The notes: generated by a model from the sequence alone, not told the origin. DNA of 64,000 nt from Takifugu bimaculatus (GCA_004026145.2 CP034992.1:18492984-18556983), one strand, 5' to 3'; counted from the first letter of the stretch, positions 32,560-45,103 are shown. Numbers and translations are program-made.

Positions 32560-33655
32560 ATTGCAGTTGAGACAAAGGTTTTGGATCCCTCAAGCAACCT
32601 CAGCCATCAGGAAGATCATATCTAAATGCACGGTCTGCAGAAGACTTCGAGGACAAGTGGAGAACAAAAAATGGCACCTCTGCTGGAAGATCGTCTTTTA
32701 CCAGACAAACCGCCGTTTACCAACGTTGGAATTGATTACTTTGGCCCATTCGAAGTGAAACGGGGCCAGAGCACTGTTAAAAGGTACGGTGTTATGTTCA
32801 CCTGCCTCACCATCAGGGCAGTGCATATCGAGGTGGCAGATAGTCTTGACACAAGTGCTTGTATCAATGTCCTTTGTCGTTTCATAAGTAGAAGAGGACA
32901 GATCTCCATAATGCGTTCCGACAATGGCACCAATTTTGTTGGTGCCGAGAAGGAATTGAGAGAAGCTGTAAAAAACCTGGACCAATCAGAGATGGAGAAG
33001 ACAATGCAAGAGAGGGGCATCAAATGGATTTTCAATAGTCCAGCTGCCTCACATCAAGGAGGAATATGGGAGCGGCAAATACGCAGTGCGTAGGATTCTT
33101 GGTGCTCTGCTAAAGGAACAGACCCTCACAGACGACAGTCTTCAAACCTTTCTTTGTGAGGTGGAAAGTATAATAAATGGCCGACCCATAACAAGTGTGT
33201 CAGATGATCCATGCGACATTGAACCTCTGACTCCCAACCATCTGCTGTTGATGAAGACCCAGCCCAACATGCACCAGGAATCTTCAACAAGGATGACCTA
33301 TACGCAAGAAAGCGTTGGAGGCAGGTACAGTATCTTGCGGATCTATTCTGGCGTAGGTGGACTCGTGAATACTTACCCCTCCTACAGGAACGCCAGTTCA
33401 GAAGTGGACGAGACAAAAAAGGAACTTTGAACCTGGAGATGTGGTGCTAGTAGTGGACAGTTCATCCCCACGAAGCACGTGGGATCATGGGAAGAATAGT
33501 ACAACTTTCCCTGATTCCAGTGGAACTGTGAGGGTGAGTTGCAGACAAAAAACAGCACCCTGGAGAGGTCTGTGCAGAAGTTATGCCTTTTGCAGGAAGC
33601 CATGTAAACACAATGGACAATATGTAAGAAAAGATTTATTTTAGTTAAGAAAGAT
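32560..33655 (+). pseudogene. BEL integrase
   Basis: The zinc-binding region shows CTVCRRLRGQ near 32620. The catalytic core has VGIDYFGPF (first Asp, 32730), MRSDNGTNFVGAEKEL (second Asp, 32915) and the Glu in SHQGGIWER (33060). The C-terminal part has SIINGRPITSVSDDPCDIEP, TPNHLLLMK and GDVVLVVDS. Shifts occur near 33085 and 33430. It would insert element DNA into the genome. The end from 33510 recurs at 58312-58480. Confidence 0.88.
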
Positions 33656-33756
33656 TATTTCTATTCTGTTAATAGTTTTAATTTGATGGCTCTTAGTTTT
33701 GAGTTAAATTGATAATTGTGTAATCTTACAGTTAACCACCAATTAGGGGCCGGATA

Positions 33757-34121
33757 TGTAAGAGCCATAGAGCAGAATTGATGTGTGTAAAAATGACGTG
33801 CAATTTATGTTTGTATTTGTTTGATGCATGCTGCATGTTATTGTGCAACTCGTAATATAAAAAGGATTGTTGATGTAAAGTTTTTGGATGCCGATCCCTG
33901 AGATTGACTTAAGAGCGGGCATGCGCAGCGTCAGGCCAGGTGAGCTGCATTGATACGGGAGCACAACGTTTTCTTACCGTCACGTTATGTGAGCTGTAAT
34001 CTTTTGGAATTCATATAAAGACTCTTAAAATGGAATTACATCTCATGTCATGCGAGTGAAGAATTAACTGTGGTCTGCAGCTTAAAAATGGTACGTTAAA
34101 TGAGGATGGAGTGCCATTACA
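33757..34121 (+). repeat. BEL 3' LTR
   Basis: Starts TGTAAGAGCC directly after the polypurine-like GGGGCCGGATA and ends ...GCCATTACA, 365 bp, with TG...CA ends. A TATA-like ATATAAAGA lies near 34013. A partial second copy lies at 58568-58767. Confidence 0.85.
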
Positions 34122-34124
34122 CCC

Positions 34125-34750
34125 GATATTCAAAGCGAAAGTGATGAAATTCACCATCATCAAAGAAAATGAGGCTTCAATCAAACTGTAATCTCGGTTT
34201 TATTGTTGCAGATTCACCACTTCTTCAACCTCCTCCTCTCTGGTTGTGTCGTTTCTTCACAATTCTGTGATGGGACATTAAAACTCTGTCAGTTCCTCCT
34301 GAGCAGACAGAGGAACTCATCATGGGGAGGAACCTTCTCCTCACCTCCACAGTTCTTCAGTACTCCACACCCCGATGGCGTAACACATTTGGACCCGGTT
34401 CAGATCAAATTACAGTAAACTGAAAATTCCAGTAAAATCATGTCAGCGTGTCTGCGCCGGTCCCACGTGTAATAAAACATCTATAACAGGACAGATCAGC
34501 GAAGCCAGGATTGAGCTGCTCACCTGTCCGAATTAGTAATGACTGGTCCCAGTTTAGCCTCAGGGGTCAGATAACAGGTGGATCCTCCTGCGGGGTCGAG
34601 TTAGGATGGAATCATCTGCAGGAACAGAAACAATCGGGCGGGAGAAGAACCTGGTCCAGAACATTTGACCTGCGACACTCATCTACACATCTATACATTT
34701 ATATATCTACTTCTACTCATCATCTATAAATCTACTATCTATACATCTAC
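34125..34750. repeat. duplicated host segment S, copy B
   Basis: Same segment as 26685-27304, here placed directly after the BEL LTR and before a full L2. Compared with copy A it differs mainly by single-base gains and losses (for example GTCGTTTCTTCAC against GTCGTTCTTCAC). Confidence 0.9.
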
Positions 34751-36076
34751 AATTCAATTCAGTTCAATCTTTATTTATATGGCACTTTTCATACACTGGG
34801 TAGCACAAAGTGCCTCACAGAGGATAAAAACACAAGACAAACAAGAGAATCAAGAAAAAGGACACACACACACACACACACACACATACACACACTTAAC
34901 ACACACACCCACACACACAAACAAGCTGAGACATGGCTGGGCACCGAGACCTGAGGCGAAGGAGACGCCACCTTTGGAGGCCCACCAGGCCGAGGGAGGT
35001 CACGGTCCGTGCCACAGGTGGTACCGCCACAAAGACCAGCCCGACCCGGACAGACCGGAGGCTCCACACCAAGGCACAGAGCCCCCTAACCACCCAGGCC
35101 AGAGCTGTCCACGGGACAGCACCCCCAGTGGTAGACCGGAAACATCTCCCAGCCTGGCAGTCCCCCATGAGGAAACACCATGAGGAAACACCATGAGGAA
35201 ACACCATGAGGAGACACCATGAGGAAACACTGGAGCTAAAAAACTGAAGGACTAAAAACAGTAAAATGGGATAAAAGATATAAAAGCTAAAAACTGAGAA
35301 ACTAAGAATTGAAGAGTAAAACAGTAAAAGTATCAGTAAAATAAGGATTAAGACAGAAAACGCATGAGGACATAAAGAAATGAAAAAATAATCAGAAACA
35401 TCAATTAAAGGCCTGATTAAAAAGGTGTGGTCTTGCAGCCTCTTTTTAAAAACCTCAGCAGCCTCTGCGGCCCTGAGGTTCTCCAGGCTGTCCACAGTCG
35501 GGGGACCAGAATAACTGAAGGCCGCTTCCCCGTGCGTTTTAGGCTTACATGTGGGATGGTTAAAAGGCCGGTGCCGGAGGACCTCAGAGTCCGCGAGGGT
35601 TGATAGAATAGAAGCAGGTCGGATAAATAAGTCGGGCCAGACCATTAAGACATTTAAAAACGAATAAAAGAACCTTAAATCGATCCTGAAACGCACGGGG
35701 AGCCAATGCAGCGATTCTAAAACCGGTGTGATGTGCTCCCGCCCTCTGGTCCTCGTCAGCACCGTGCAGCTGAGTTTTGTAATAATTGTAGGTTAGAGAT
35801 GCTCTTTTTGGGAAGACCAGAGAGCAGGGCATTACAATAATCTAGACCACAAGAGATAAAAGCGTGCATCAGCACCTCCGTGCTGGCCTGAGAGAGAACG
35901 GGCGGACTCTGGCTATATTCTTCAGGTGGTAAAAACCCACCTTTGTTATGTTTTTGATGTGTGGGATAAAACTAAGCTCAGAGTCAAAGATCACACCCAG
36001 ATTTCTGACAGATTGAGATGGTTTAAAATCCTTAATTTTGGTACAAGTTTCTCTCTCTGACCTTCAGGACCAATGA

Positions 36077-36778
36077 CTAAGACCTCTGTTTGGTCCTGGT
36101 TGAGCTGTAGGAAGTTTCTGCCATCCATGACTGGATATCTAGAATACAGTTAAAAAGGGCATCAACTGGCCCTGTGTCACCAGGAGCCACGGCGATGTAC
36201 AGCTGCGTATCGTCAGCATAGCTGTGGAAGCTGATGCCGTGGCTCCTGATGACGTCCCCAAGAGGAAGCATGGAAAGATTAAAAAGGGTTGGACCTAAGA
36301 TTGACCCTTGGGGAACCCCACACTTTGTCTCATGGATTCTCGAGGAGCATGTATCCATACTTACAAAGCAGCTTCGATCAGTAAGGTAGGAGGTGAACCA
36401 GTTAAGAACAGTACCAGAGAGGCCGACCAGGTTCTTCAGTCTATTTAATAAAATATGGTGGTCGACTGTATCAAAGGCGGCGGTCAGATCCAGCAGAACC
36501 AACACCGTGAGCTTTTTGTTGTCTAAGTTACACCTGATGTCATTTAAAATCTTTAAAAGGGCTGTCTCTGTACTGTGGTTCATCCTAAAACCAGACTGAT
36601 GCCTCTCTAAAATATCATTTGAGTTTAAAAAATCATTCACTTCGTTAAAAACAAGTTTTTCTAAAATGTTACTTAAAAATGGTAAGTTGGATACAGGCCG
36701 ATAGTTATTTAAAACGCTGGGGTCTAGATTGCTCTTCTTCAGAAGGGGCTTCACCACCGGAGGAGGTGGGGAAGACAC
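36077..36778 (-). pseudogene. L2 reverse transcriptase domain
   Basis: A 234-codon open stretch containing RT blocks 1 to 5 in order, with the catalytic Asp in LLDLTAAFD and the YADD box. It makes element cDNA at a nicked target site by target-primed reverse transcription. It is the best preserved LINE coding part in the window. A frameshift at 36090 cuts it from the thumb and C-terminal region. Confidence 0.9.
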
Positions 36779-37598
36779 CCGTCTGAAGAGAGCAATTCAC
36801 CATATATAGAAGATGTTCCTCAAAGATCCATTAAATGTTTTAAAAGACGTGTGGGAACTGGGTCTAAAAGGCCGGTTGTGGGCCTCACTGGGGAGAAAAC
36901 TCGACCAAGTGTCCTCGCATCAACCAGGACAAAACTCTCCAGTGTCTCCTCAGGTGATGCAACGATCCAGGAGTGTTGGTGATTAACATTTGTTGGGATA
37001 AAAGACTGGATCTAATATCATCGATTTTACTCCTGAAGTGGTCTGCAAAGGCCTCCCAGAGGGTGTCAGTCGTTGTTGTGGGACACCTGTTAAAATTACC
37101 GTTGGTTAAAAGCTCAATTGTGTAAATAGAAATTTGGGGTTGTTTTTATTGTTGAGATTAGTTTTTTGAAATGAGAAGTTCTTGCTTGCTTGATTGTGTT
37201 GTTGTAGGTTTTGAGGTGTTGATAAAATATTTCTTTGTGAATGGTCAGCTTGGATTTCCTCCACCTCCTCTCAGCACTCCTGCAGGTTCTTTTCAGTTTT
37301 CTAATTTCTTCATTTCTCCACAGTGGTGCACGTTTTGTTCTACTGTTTTTGTGAAGAGTGGAGCCACAGAGTCCAGCGTTGACTTTAATTTATTGTTAAA
37401 AGTGTCAACAATAAAATCACACGATGGCTGGTAAAATTCTGCGGGAGTGCTCTGTGAGATCTGGATAAAATTTGCAGCCACTTCCAGGAGTCAGGTAGGC
37501 GTCTCCCCACCGTTCCCACAGGGGCCCCCTGCTGGTTAAAAAGTGGTGAATGTTAAAAAAACACACAAAAGTGGTCAGACCGCGCCAGATCCACAACA

Positions 37599-37727
37599 GG
37601 GGACCCACCCACGGACAGGCCGTAGGTTATGACCAGGTCCAGGGGACCCACCTACAGACAGGCCGTAGGTTATGACCAGGTCCAGGGGACCCACCTACAG
37701 ACAGGCCGTAGGTTATGACCAGGTCCA
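37599..37727. repeat. 43-bp minisatellite in the L2
   Basis: Three tandem copies of a 43-bp unit beginning GGGGACCCACCTACAGACAG, the second and third identical. The length is not a multiple of three, so it breaks the L2 frame between the RT and endonuclease parts. Confidence 0.92.
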
Positions 37728-38486
37728 GGGCGCCCTCTGCTGTGGGTCGGTTGTTTAAAATCCAAACTGTGAAGGAGGGTTAAAAATTCTCTGGACACTC
37801 AGTCCACGGTGTTGTTGATGTGTAGATTAAAATCACCAGTTATTAAAATCCTGTTGTATGTAGCGTAAATTATTGATAAAAATTCTGAGAATTGGCTGAT
37901 AAAAGAGGTGGAGTATTGGGGTGGTCTGTAAACTGTTATGCATAGAACAGGAGGGCTGCTAAAAACAAAGGCATGATGCTCAAATGATGGAAACGTATTA
38001 AAAGAGACCTCGCGTGAAGACATTTCGGTCCTTGTTATTGAAGCGGTTCCACCTCCTTTCCTGCCCCCCCCCCCCTCAAGCCTCTGTGAGAACAGCAGGT
38101 GCAGTCAGAGCCATGTCTCAGTGAGGAGAATACCATCGAGGTTTCTGTCTAAAATTAAGTCGTTACTATAACAGATGTGTTTAAAAGAGAGCGCACGTTC
38201 ATGCCCGGCATCTTTATGTCCGTGCTGAACGGGCGCTCATCCTGTCTTTTCATGGGAACGATAAAAGCCACTGTTTGCGTCTGGGAACAGTCCTGGGTTT
38301 CTGTCCGTATGAAATGATGGTTTCAATGGAGTGCATGAGCTGTGATGCTGCTGGCAGACATGGGAGTAGTGATGGAGAGGCATGTATGGTGCAGCGTGGG
38401 GGGGTGAGCGTAGATGTGAGTGAGTGGGGGGCAGAGTGGTGGCGTGCATGTGCTTTAGTCAGGAGGTGGATGTAGTGCAGGACACT

Positions 38487-38602
38487 CCTACACATCTATA
38501 TCTACTCATCTATACATCTACACTCCTACAAATCTATACATCTACTCATCTATACATCTACACTCCTACAAATCTATACATCTACTCATCTATACATCTA
38601 AA
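38487..38602. repeat. CTACACATCTATACAT-type minisatellite
   Basis: A 40-bp unit (CTCCTACAAATCTATACATC and so on) repeated nearly three times. Similar shorter runs sit at the end of host segment S in copies A, B and D, so this may be the far edge of a related unit. Confidence 0.88.
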
Positions 38603-39044
38603 CACATCGTGTTTCTGCACCGTTCACCTCTGTGGTGCAGCGGAGGCTCCGGCCAGCAGGGGGCGCTGTTGTCAGCGCGGACGTGGATTTAAAGCTTTTA
38701 TCGGTTTATAGTTGGGATAAAGTCCGTCAGACACCAAAGATCAGCCTAATAAGGGCTCTAAACCTTTCCGGGTCTTTATCAATCTCTCATCTCGTCCTGA
38801 AGCTGCTGTAAAAGTCTAAATATCAGTTTTATCTGTTTTGTTCTCGTCACGAACACGACGGGAGAACAAATGTGGTGAATTCTCCTCTGACAATGTTGAT
38901 TTTCTTTCATTTTCCCTTTTTAATAACCAGATTTATGGTGTAATCTGTGTTTTCCATTTATCTCCTGCTTGTTTCCCTCAAACATCAACAAATTTATTAA
39001 TTTAAAATAATAAAAACACTACCTTATTTTAAAATGTATTAGAG
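38603..39044. other. no recognised content
   Basis: Single-copy looking DNA with a GGCCAGCAGGGGGCGCTG stretch, which resembles a CTCF-type core (CCAGCAGGGGGCGCT) at 38652-38666. No gene is seen. Confidence 0.4.
38652..38666 (+). promoter_or_regulatory. CTCF-like motif
   Basis: CCAGCAGGGGGCGCT matches the vertebrate CTCF core consensus closely. Similar but weaker cores (GACAGCAGGGGGCAGT) occur at 42156 and 46025, and reverse-strand ones (AGCGCCCCCTGCTGG) at 43818 and 47725. Whether CTCF binds cannot be seen from sequence. Confidence 0.45.
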
Positions 39045-40436
39045 CAGAGGTGTCAAACTCAAATACCCAGTGGGCCCAAATTCAAAACTGGGACAAAGTC
39101 ACGGGCCAACATTGATATTTATTGAAAAAATCTTCCTCCAGCTACAACACGGAACCTTTTGATACGGACCCAAACTAGTTTTGCTCAACAACTGAACACA
39201 ACACAATATATAATTTATTATTGCACACATGCAAAATCGAAATTCAAATAAAAAAAACACATCACTGGCATTCATTTCTTCTCTTTTAAATTCCAACAGT
39301 AATCTTTTGCCATTGTAAGTTAATGTAATGTAAATGTGATGCCTTTTACTTCCTGGTGCCTTTGAGTCATTTCCAGGTGTTTGTGCTTGTCTTGGTGTTG
39401 TGTTGTTTTATATAGTGTATCGGTTGTTGTTGTTCTCCTTGTAATGAACATTGGCTCCACATATAAGTATATTTTCTGCCTTTCCTTTAATCATTTTTCA
39501 GAGGGGTAGTGCCAGAATTAGCATTAGCATATAAGGTCGTGAAGAGAATTATTATATCTTGTTAGCATCTTTTATCTTGTTAGCATGTGTTATACTATAT
39601 GTTTTTGTTTTTCTGTTACAGGTAGTTTAGAAGTTAGGGATAGTATATATCTTTAGTAGGAATAAACATAAGCAAGTCAGTTGACCCTTCCTTGACATGA
39701 ATGTTGTTTGGACGGTTGGGGCCAGGAGGAAGACAGTCAGACGGAAAGTGGTAGACCCCCATCGTAAAAATGTGACAGCATAGTTACTGGTGTTGATAAG
39801 TTCCTCGGAGCGAATAATACCTCTGATCTGGCCATCTGGGAAGATAATGGAGAAGTGACCGGCACCAACACCAAAGGAGGCTGGAAGAAGAAGATGAGGT
39901 CCCCAAGAAGAAGGACTGGATTGGACCTTAATTAGCATCAATAATTTACATATATTGTTCTATAAAAGACTGGGTCAAGGGATAGTTAGGTTGTCAGACT
40001 TCATGCCCTGACAATTAACTCTGTTGTTTGTAGGGTTATGAACTGGCCCAGAGCTCTGTAATATTTGTATCTTGAATTGATTCTATTTGCTAAATACATT
40101 TTGAAATTGGCATTTGTTTACTTGAAGTTCATTTAAAGAACACGCGGATTGGCAGTGACACACGAGAGGTATTGCAATCCAACAGTCGCAATGACTACTT
40201 CCTCTCTCTTGGTGGTTGGCAAGCCACAAATTGGTGCATTACCACCAGCAGCTGATGTGGAGTGTGGATTTTCACACCAAAACACCAGCAGAGAATTCTG
40301 GTATTTGTAGTATGAGCACATGCGCTTTAACAATACCGACGGCCCAGCTCTAATAGTCAATTAGTATGGCTTTGGGGTCAAATATTATTACATTGCGGGC
40401 CAAATTTGGCCCACGGGCCAGAATTTGACACCTATG
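39045..40436. mobile_element. hAT element with target duplication
   Basis: Ends CAGAGGTGTCAAACTC and GAATTTGACACCTATG are inverted repeats of the hAT type. Flanking 8-mers TATTAGAG and TATTAGAT form the target-site duplication with one mismatch. The duplicate copy at 60632-60639 has a single TGTTAGAT with no insert, a clean empty site. No transposase is present. A central LTR-like insertion makes up much of the length. Confidence 0.9.
39335..40141 (+). mobile_element. possible solo LTR inside the hAT element
   Basis: The DNA between hAT-like flanks has a TATA-like CTATAAAAGAC (39959-39969), starts near TGTGATGCC and ends near AAAGAACA, as an LTR would. No clear short target duplication is visible, and I do not recognise the family. 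It may instead be internal hAT DNA. Confidence 0.3.
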
Positions 40437-42429
40437 TATTAGATGATCAATTATATTTAGAAATAGTGAAATTAATTACAGGAAGACAAAGGTTTAGAGT
40501 TTAATTAGAGTTTAATTACATAAAATAGGAAAACAATTATGGTCTCTGGTCTTAGAATTGCCTCATTTATGGTTGTCATGGCAACGTGGGGAAGTCATCA
40601 AGAACGTGTTCTAATCAGTGTTGGCTGATATTTAAATATTGTGATTAACAAATGAAAACAAGTGTTGAAAGAGGAGCAGATCAAGAGTCCAGGAGGACAA
40701 TTCTGGCATCATGGGAGGGTGTGTGTGTCTGTCTCCCATCTGGGCACCAACTAAGAGGATCACTGAACCCTTTAAATCTCTGTACTGTCTGAGATATGTG
40801 ATATAAAACGGTTTAAATGAAGGTTTGAGTGTTGTTTTATTGGCGACGGCCACGATTTTATCTTCACTTGAGCGACACATCAGGCCAGTAGCTCGTTGAG
40901 GAGCGTTAGCTAGCTGCCATTTCTAGATCCGTCTGAAGTGATCTTTACCTTTGACTCGGTCTCTGACCGACTGGATCGAGTTCTGCAGATTTCGTAAAGG
41001 TACACAAACACTTCCAACACGAACGTCTGAACTCATCTTCAAAGTTTGAAACTGAACGTGCTGCGTGTTGTGGAACCAACCGCAGCGCAGTAGCGGGGGA
41101 CACTTTTAGAAGACGGACCCACAGCTACTTCCGGCCCGACCCCCTCATGCAGCCGCACCAGGAGCTTCATAGTTTTGGAATCTTGAAAGTTTCATGTGCT
41201 GTCGGAGAAATGTGATGCTTTGTGTTTCTGAACATTTTAAAGGTTGGAAAATAGATTAAAACGTAGATATGAACTCATAAATATAATGTCGGGATGTTGA
41301 ACGAGGTGTTCAGAGTGAAGGAACCACAAAACTTATTCTATTATTTTATGAGGGACTCTGGACCAGCAGGTTCTGGTTCTGGTTCTGGTCTCTCTCAGTC
41401 TGGCACATCTCCCTTTATGGCTCCATGTTTGTGATTGTTGTATCTTCATATGTGAACTGAATGAATCTGAAGTGTAATAACAGTGTAAAAACCTTCCACT
41501 CTCTCTTGACTGGACAAATAAGACATTTCATGAATAGATTTTATTACATAAAGAAAAAGCAGGTATATTTTCATGAAAACAGCATTTGAATGAAAGGTGG
41601 CAGAGAGCAGAATATATCCTATATTTTCCATACTAAAATTTCCTTTTAGCTTCTCAATTGGTAAATTCTGACCAGAATTTTCCATATATGATTTTAAACC
41701 TTTATCATGGATCAGTTCCTTGATTTAGCCTTTCAAAATTATTTATTACACCTGATTTAATGTATTTAACTAACTTCCATAAGTTTTACCTTTCAACCTG
41801 CTCCATCACTTTGGTTCACAATCTTGGGATTTAAGGCTTCAGTTTCTTTCAAACTGTAATTAATTCGTCTTCTTAAACAAACTGAAAAATAATTATTCAA
41901 ATTAAGGAGATTAAAAAATAACAGAATTTTCTGGATAGAAGGTGAAACATCTTCAAAAGAGAACAAAAACAGTCCAGTTGACACAGAAAACTACCTTGAA
42001 TAGAAATAATAAAGTTAACCAGTGGACTTTTGTGAATTAAAAACCAGTAAAAATGTATTTTAAAAAGAAAAAAAGTACAAACTTTAACTAAATAAAGCAA
42101 AAACTGAAATGGATCGTTTTCATATTAGCTGCATTTCCAGTAATTCTGAACACCGACAGCAGGGGGCAGTAAAACGGAGCCGATCATGAACGGACCCACG
42201 TTTCCCTCAAATTACGATTATTAACAAATCATTCAACTTTTAACCATAAAAATAAAGTAGCAACAGACAAACAATCAGTAACAGTGCCATGAGTCCCAGC
42301 TGAAGCCGTTTAAAGTATAAATTAGCTGTTTATTCTGCGTCAGATCATGAATAAAAGCTTCCCGTTTCCTGTCACATGACCAAAATCTCCCGTTTACACT
42401 CCTGTAAAATTCCAGAATGTTTGAAGAAG

Positions 42430-42789
42430 TCAGACATGAGGTGAAGTTGGACTCATTTTCAAAAGGAGCTCTGGCCCAGGTGGGTGCAGCCCATCAGTGG
42501 CTGAGAGCTGGGAATATGAAATGGGAATGTTTTCAGGAATGATTACAGCAACATCAGCTCCGGCTGCTGCGGAGCGTTCAAATACATCTGGAACCAACAG
42601 AACCTGTGGTGGACAATCGGACCCGTCAATCAGACCCAGGTGCCTGGTTCTCCAGACGACTCCACTCTCGTCTGTAAGGTCAGCGATGGTCAATCGGACC
42701 GGTCCATCAGACCAAGCTCCATATTTCTCCAGATGACTCAACTCCTTCTCTGGATCGGTGGGCGGGCGTTGGCGGTGAACTTGTAACAA
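42430..42789 (-). pseudogene. possible cytoplasmic-tail/3' region of B7-like gene, copy X
   Basis: A 119-codon open frame reading LQVHRQRPPTDPEKELSHLE and ending before 42430. A shorter, rearranged version lies at 46271-46560 in copy Y. It lies downstream of the transmembrane exon in gene order, so it could be tail coding sequence or 3' UTR. No motif is recognised. Confidence 0.35.
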
Positions 42790-42878
42790 GCTGCTGCCCG
42801 TTCACCAAAAGACAGGAGAGAATGATTCCAGCAGCTTCCAGCCTCAACCATCAAACATCACGTAGGTGTATTTATTAC

Positions 42879-42977
42879 CTTTGTGACGGCGACGCTTTAG
42901 GAGAACGATGACAACTCCACAGACAATAACTCCAGCTAGAACACCAATAACTCCAACGAGCACGCCCGTGGTCGACC
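42879..42977 (-). pseudogene. transmembrane exon of B7-like gene, copy X
   Basis: Translates in one frame to GSTTGVLVGVIGVLAGVIVC followed by GVVIVLLKRRRHK: a single hydrophobic span of about 22 residues and then a basic stop-transfer cluster, typical of a type I membrane receptor. The donor CACAAAG|GTAATA is intact. The acceptor is altered: copy Y has CTTTCAG, here CTTTCGG, so AG became GG. The hydrophobic frame is open here, while in copy Y the frame has decayed, so neither copy has a complete working exon. Confidence 0.7.
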
Positions 42978-43573
42978 CCGAAAGAGAGGGAGGAGTTAAA
43001 GAGGACGAGTCGTCTCCGTTTCTTTCTCTCTGTTTTCATCTTCTCTTCATTTCCTCTGAAAATGTGAATTTTAACCATTTCAGAGTTTAAAACCAGGCTG
43101 AGTTTCCTGATTAATTCCTGGTTTAATCAGTTGCTGCAGGTCTGATGGGCTGTTAAAGTGATGACGTCATCACCTGGAGGCCTCAGCTGATTGGCTGAAA
43201 CTCACCTGATGGGAGGAGTTAAAGGCACCTTTAAAGCTCCTGTGAGCACCTGAGCTGCTGCATCAGGAGACCTTCATCACCATGGAGACACCAGGTCAGC
43301 GCCACCATAAACACCACTGTTGTTTCTTCATCATCATCATCATCAGTCATTAAAACAACCTGTCAGCAACAGCATCATGACGGCCTGTTGCCATAGCAAC
43401 AGTCTATCAGCATCACTCACTGGACGACACTTTAATCTGTTTGACGTCTTTTCATCTTTTGTTTGTTGCTCAAAATTAAGTTTTAGTTTGAATGTGTTCA
43501 TTAATCTTTAATCCCACAATTAAATATTATAATTCTGTTTTCTGAGGAGTTTCCCCACATAAAAGTAAATATT

Positions 43574-43622
43574 TTATGTGTGTGTGTGTTGTGGTGGTGT
43601 GTGTGTGTGTGTGTGTGGTGGA
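43574..43622. repeat. (TG)n microsatellite, copy X
   Basis: GTGTGTGT runs broken by TGTGG. The matching site in copy Y, 47458-47533, is longer. A simple repeat inside the intron between the transmembrane and second Ig exons. Confidence 0.92.
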
Positions 43623-44409
43623 CCAGAATAAAATGACCGTGAGTGATTCAGGCTCATCAGAACTCAACGTTTCCGCCCTCTGACCCGTTAATATAAAACA
43701 TTTCCCAACAACGACCACGATCATGAAGAAATTAACCGAGTTTAATCACTTTTACCAAAATCCCATCTGACCTGTCCTGTAATTAAATTAAATTAAATTC
43801 CCCTCATGTTCTCTGCAGCGCCCCCTGCTGGCCACCACAGCAGAGACTCTGAACAACGTTGGATTCTGCTGAATTCTCTGGATTTTGGTGAAAACTGGAT
43901 CATTTGAGATGATGTCACACAAGCTTTGATGTCACTCATTAACAGGCCAATTTATAATCTGACTAATCTGTCGTTAATAAGCACAATAAGTGTTAAACAT
44001 GAGGATCAGAGGAGGAACACAGCAGCGTTGTCACGCTGCGTGCTCGTCTGACGCGTCATCGTTAGAAAGCTCTAATCTCCCTCCAGGCTCTCGTGGGTGC
44101 TGATCTGAACAATGTTGGATTCTGCTGAATTCTGACTTCATGGAACCAGAACGTGTGGAGGATCCTGGCAGAGCTTGCACCAGGTCAGGTGAGTCCAGTC
44201 ACGTCTGACCGGTACCAGCAGAGCAGCTGCATCACTGACTGCGGACTCACAGGTGTGGTCATCACGCTATGATGTCAACATCCTGTCTGCTGCGCTGCAG
44301 CTTCCTGTGCAGTCTGATGGAATTTTACTGCCGTTTTGTAAACAGTTTAAAGGATTAAAATAATTACAAATATTAATTATAGCAGCCGTAGTGTAAATCC
44401 ATAACTCAC

Positions 44410-44694
44410 CAATGGAACGAAGGTGGTAGTTGAGTTAATCTGGTGACACAACTCCTCCTGTGTGACCACACAGCTGTAGTCGCCGCTCCTGCTCACGTTC
44501 GGTCTCTGACAGTGACGTAGAAGGGTCCGTCTCTCTCTTCAGACTCTTGTCTCCAGAGCAGGAACGAACACGTCCAGAGCTGTCCTGCGACCTGGACGGC
44601 AGGTCTGGATGAGCTCCTTTAACCTCACCACTGCAGCAGCGCCCCGGTCTGGTGCTGCTTCAACGATCACGGATCAGCGGTTCTGGACAGGCAC
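44410..44694 (-). pseudogene. second Ig-domain exon of B7-like gene, copy X
   Basis: Homologous to 48318-48597. The acceptor GCTCACAG|GTGCC and donor GTGAGTTAT are kept, but the sequence has several single-base indels and substitutions, so no long frame remains. Fragments of CVVTQEELCHQI-like sequence can still be read. Confidence 0.7.
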
Positions 44695-45071
44695 CTGTGA
44701 GCATCCACAGTCACAAATGGGTCATTAAGAAATCAAATGGAAAGATGATCTTTGAGGGGAAATTAAGGGCTTTTAATTGTTTAAATGGTGGGAGAAAACT
44801 CCAAATTTCAGGTTTTTTAAAATGATTATTTAAAATCCTGTTAAACATTAATTCACACCTGAATAAAAGTAAAACCTTAAACTCTTGCATTGATCTAAAA
44901 TAGAAACATTAAAATGCATTTGCAATTAAAATGGTTGAAATGGTCAAAATATCACATTAATCCCCTTTATCATCATTAAACAAACGCATCAAACAATCTC
45001 ATCTGTTTTGTCTGTGTAAAAACAGGAAAACTTCATTTTAATCCGAGCTTTTTCCAGGATTCTGCACTCAC

Positions 45072-45103
45072 CTTTCTCCCGGTGGTGAACTTTACGATGG
45101 GCA
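45072..45103 (-). pseudogene. mini-exon of B7-like gene, copy X
   Basis: Counterpart of 48981-49013, one base shorter, with acceptor and donor still recognisable (TTTTCAG, GTGAGTG). The length is no longer a multiple of three. Confidence 0.55.

Larger units (their letters stand above)
27978..34121 (+). mobile_element. BEL/Pao LTR retrotransposon, 5' LTR missing
   Basis: Plus-strand order is gag (27978-28560), zinc knuckles, protease and RT (28631-30499), RNase H (30787-31330), integrase (32560-33430), a polypurine-like AGGGGCCGGATA, and a 3' LTR (33757-34121). This order and the sequences are those of BEL/Pao. The 5' LTR and leader are absent, and the left end joins an L2 tail at a junction seen again at 60463. 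Frame breaks at several points and a 538-bp insertion (31463-32000) make it inactive. Host segment S copy B starts three bases after the LTR. Confidence 0.93.
34751..38300 (-). mobile_element. L2-clade LINE, near full length
   Basis: Minus strand, about 3.5 kb. The 3' tail lies at 34751-35400 with microsatellite and minisatellite. The C-terminal block (EHITPVLESLHWLPVRFRID) is at 35762-35640. Reverse transcriptase is at 36778-36077: NYRPVSNLPFLSNILEKLV, LVLLDLTAAFDTVDH, GVPQGSILGP and the catalytic YADDTQLYI. Endonuclease pieces lie at 38023-37799 (VYRPPQ, ILITGDFNLHIN) and near 38150-38100 (GILLTETWL). RT is open for 234 codons. Frame breaks lie elsewhere, so it is probably inactive. The 5' limit is uncertain. 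Confidence 0.92.
39024..42147. repeat. segmental duplication P, copy 1
   Basis: Matches 60619-62133 apart from three differences: a hAT element here (39045-40436), a missing stretch in copy 2 corresponding to about 41110-41815, and small insertions in copy 2. It holds no recognised gene. A 119-codon minus-strand frame at 42430-42789 lies just beyond it. Confidence 0.88.
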
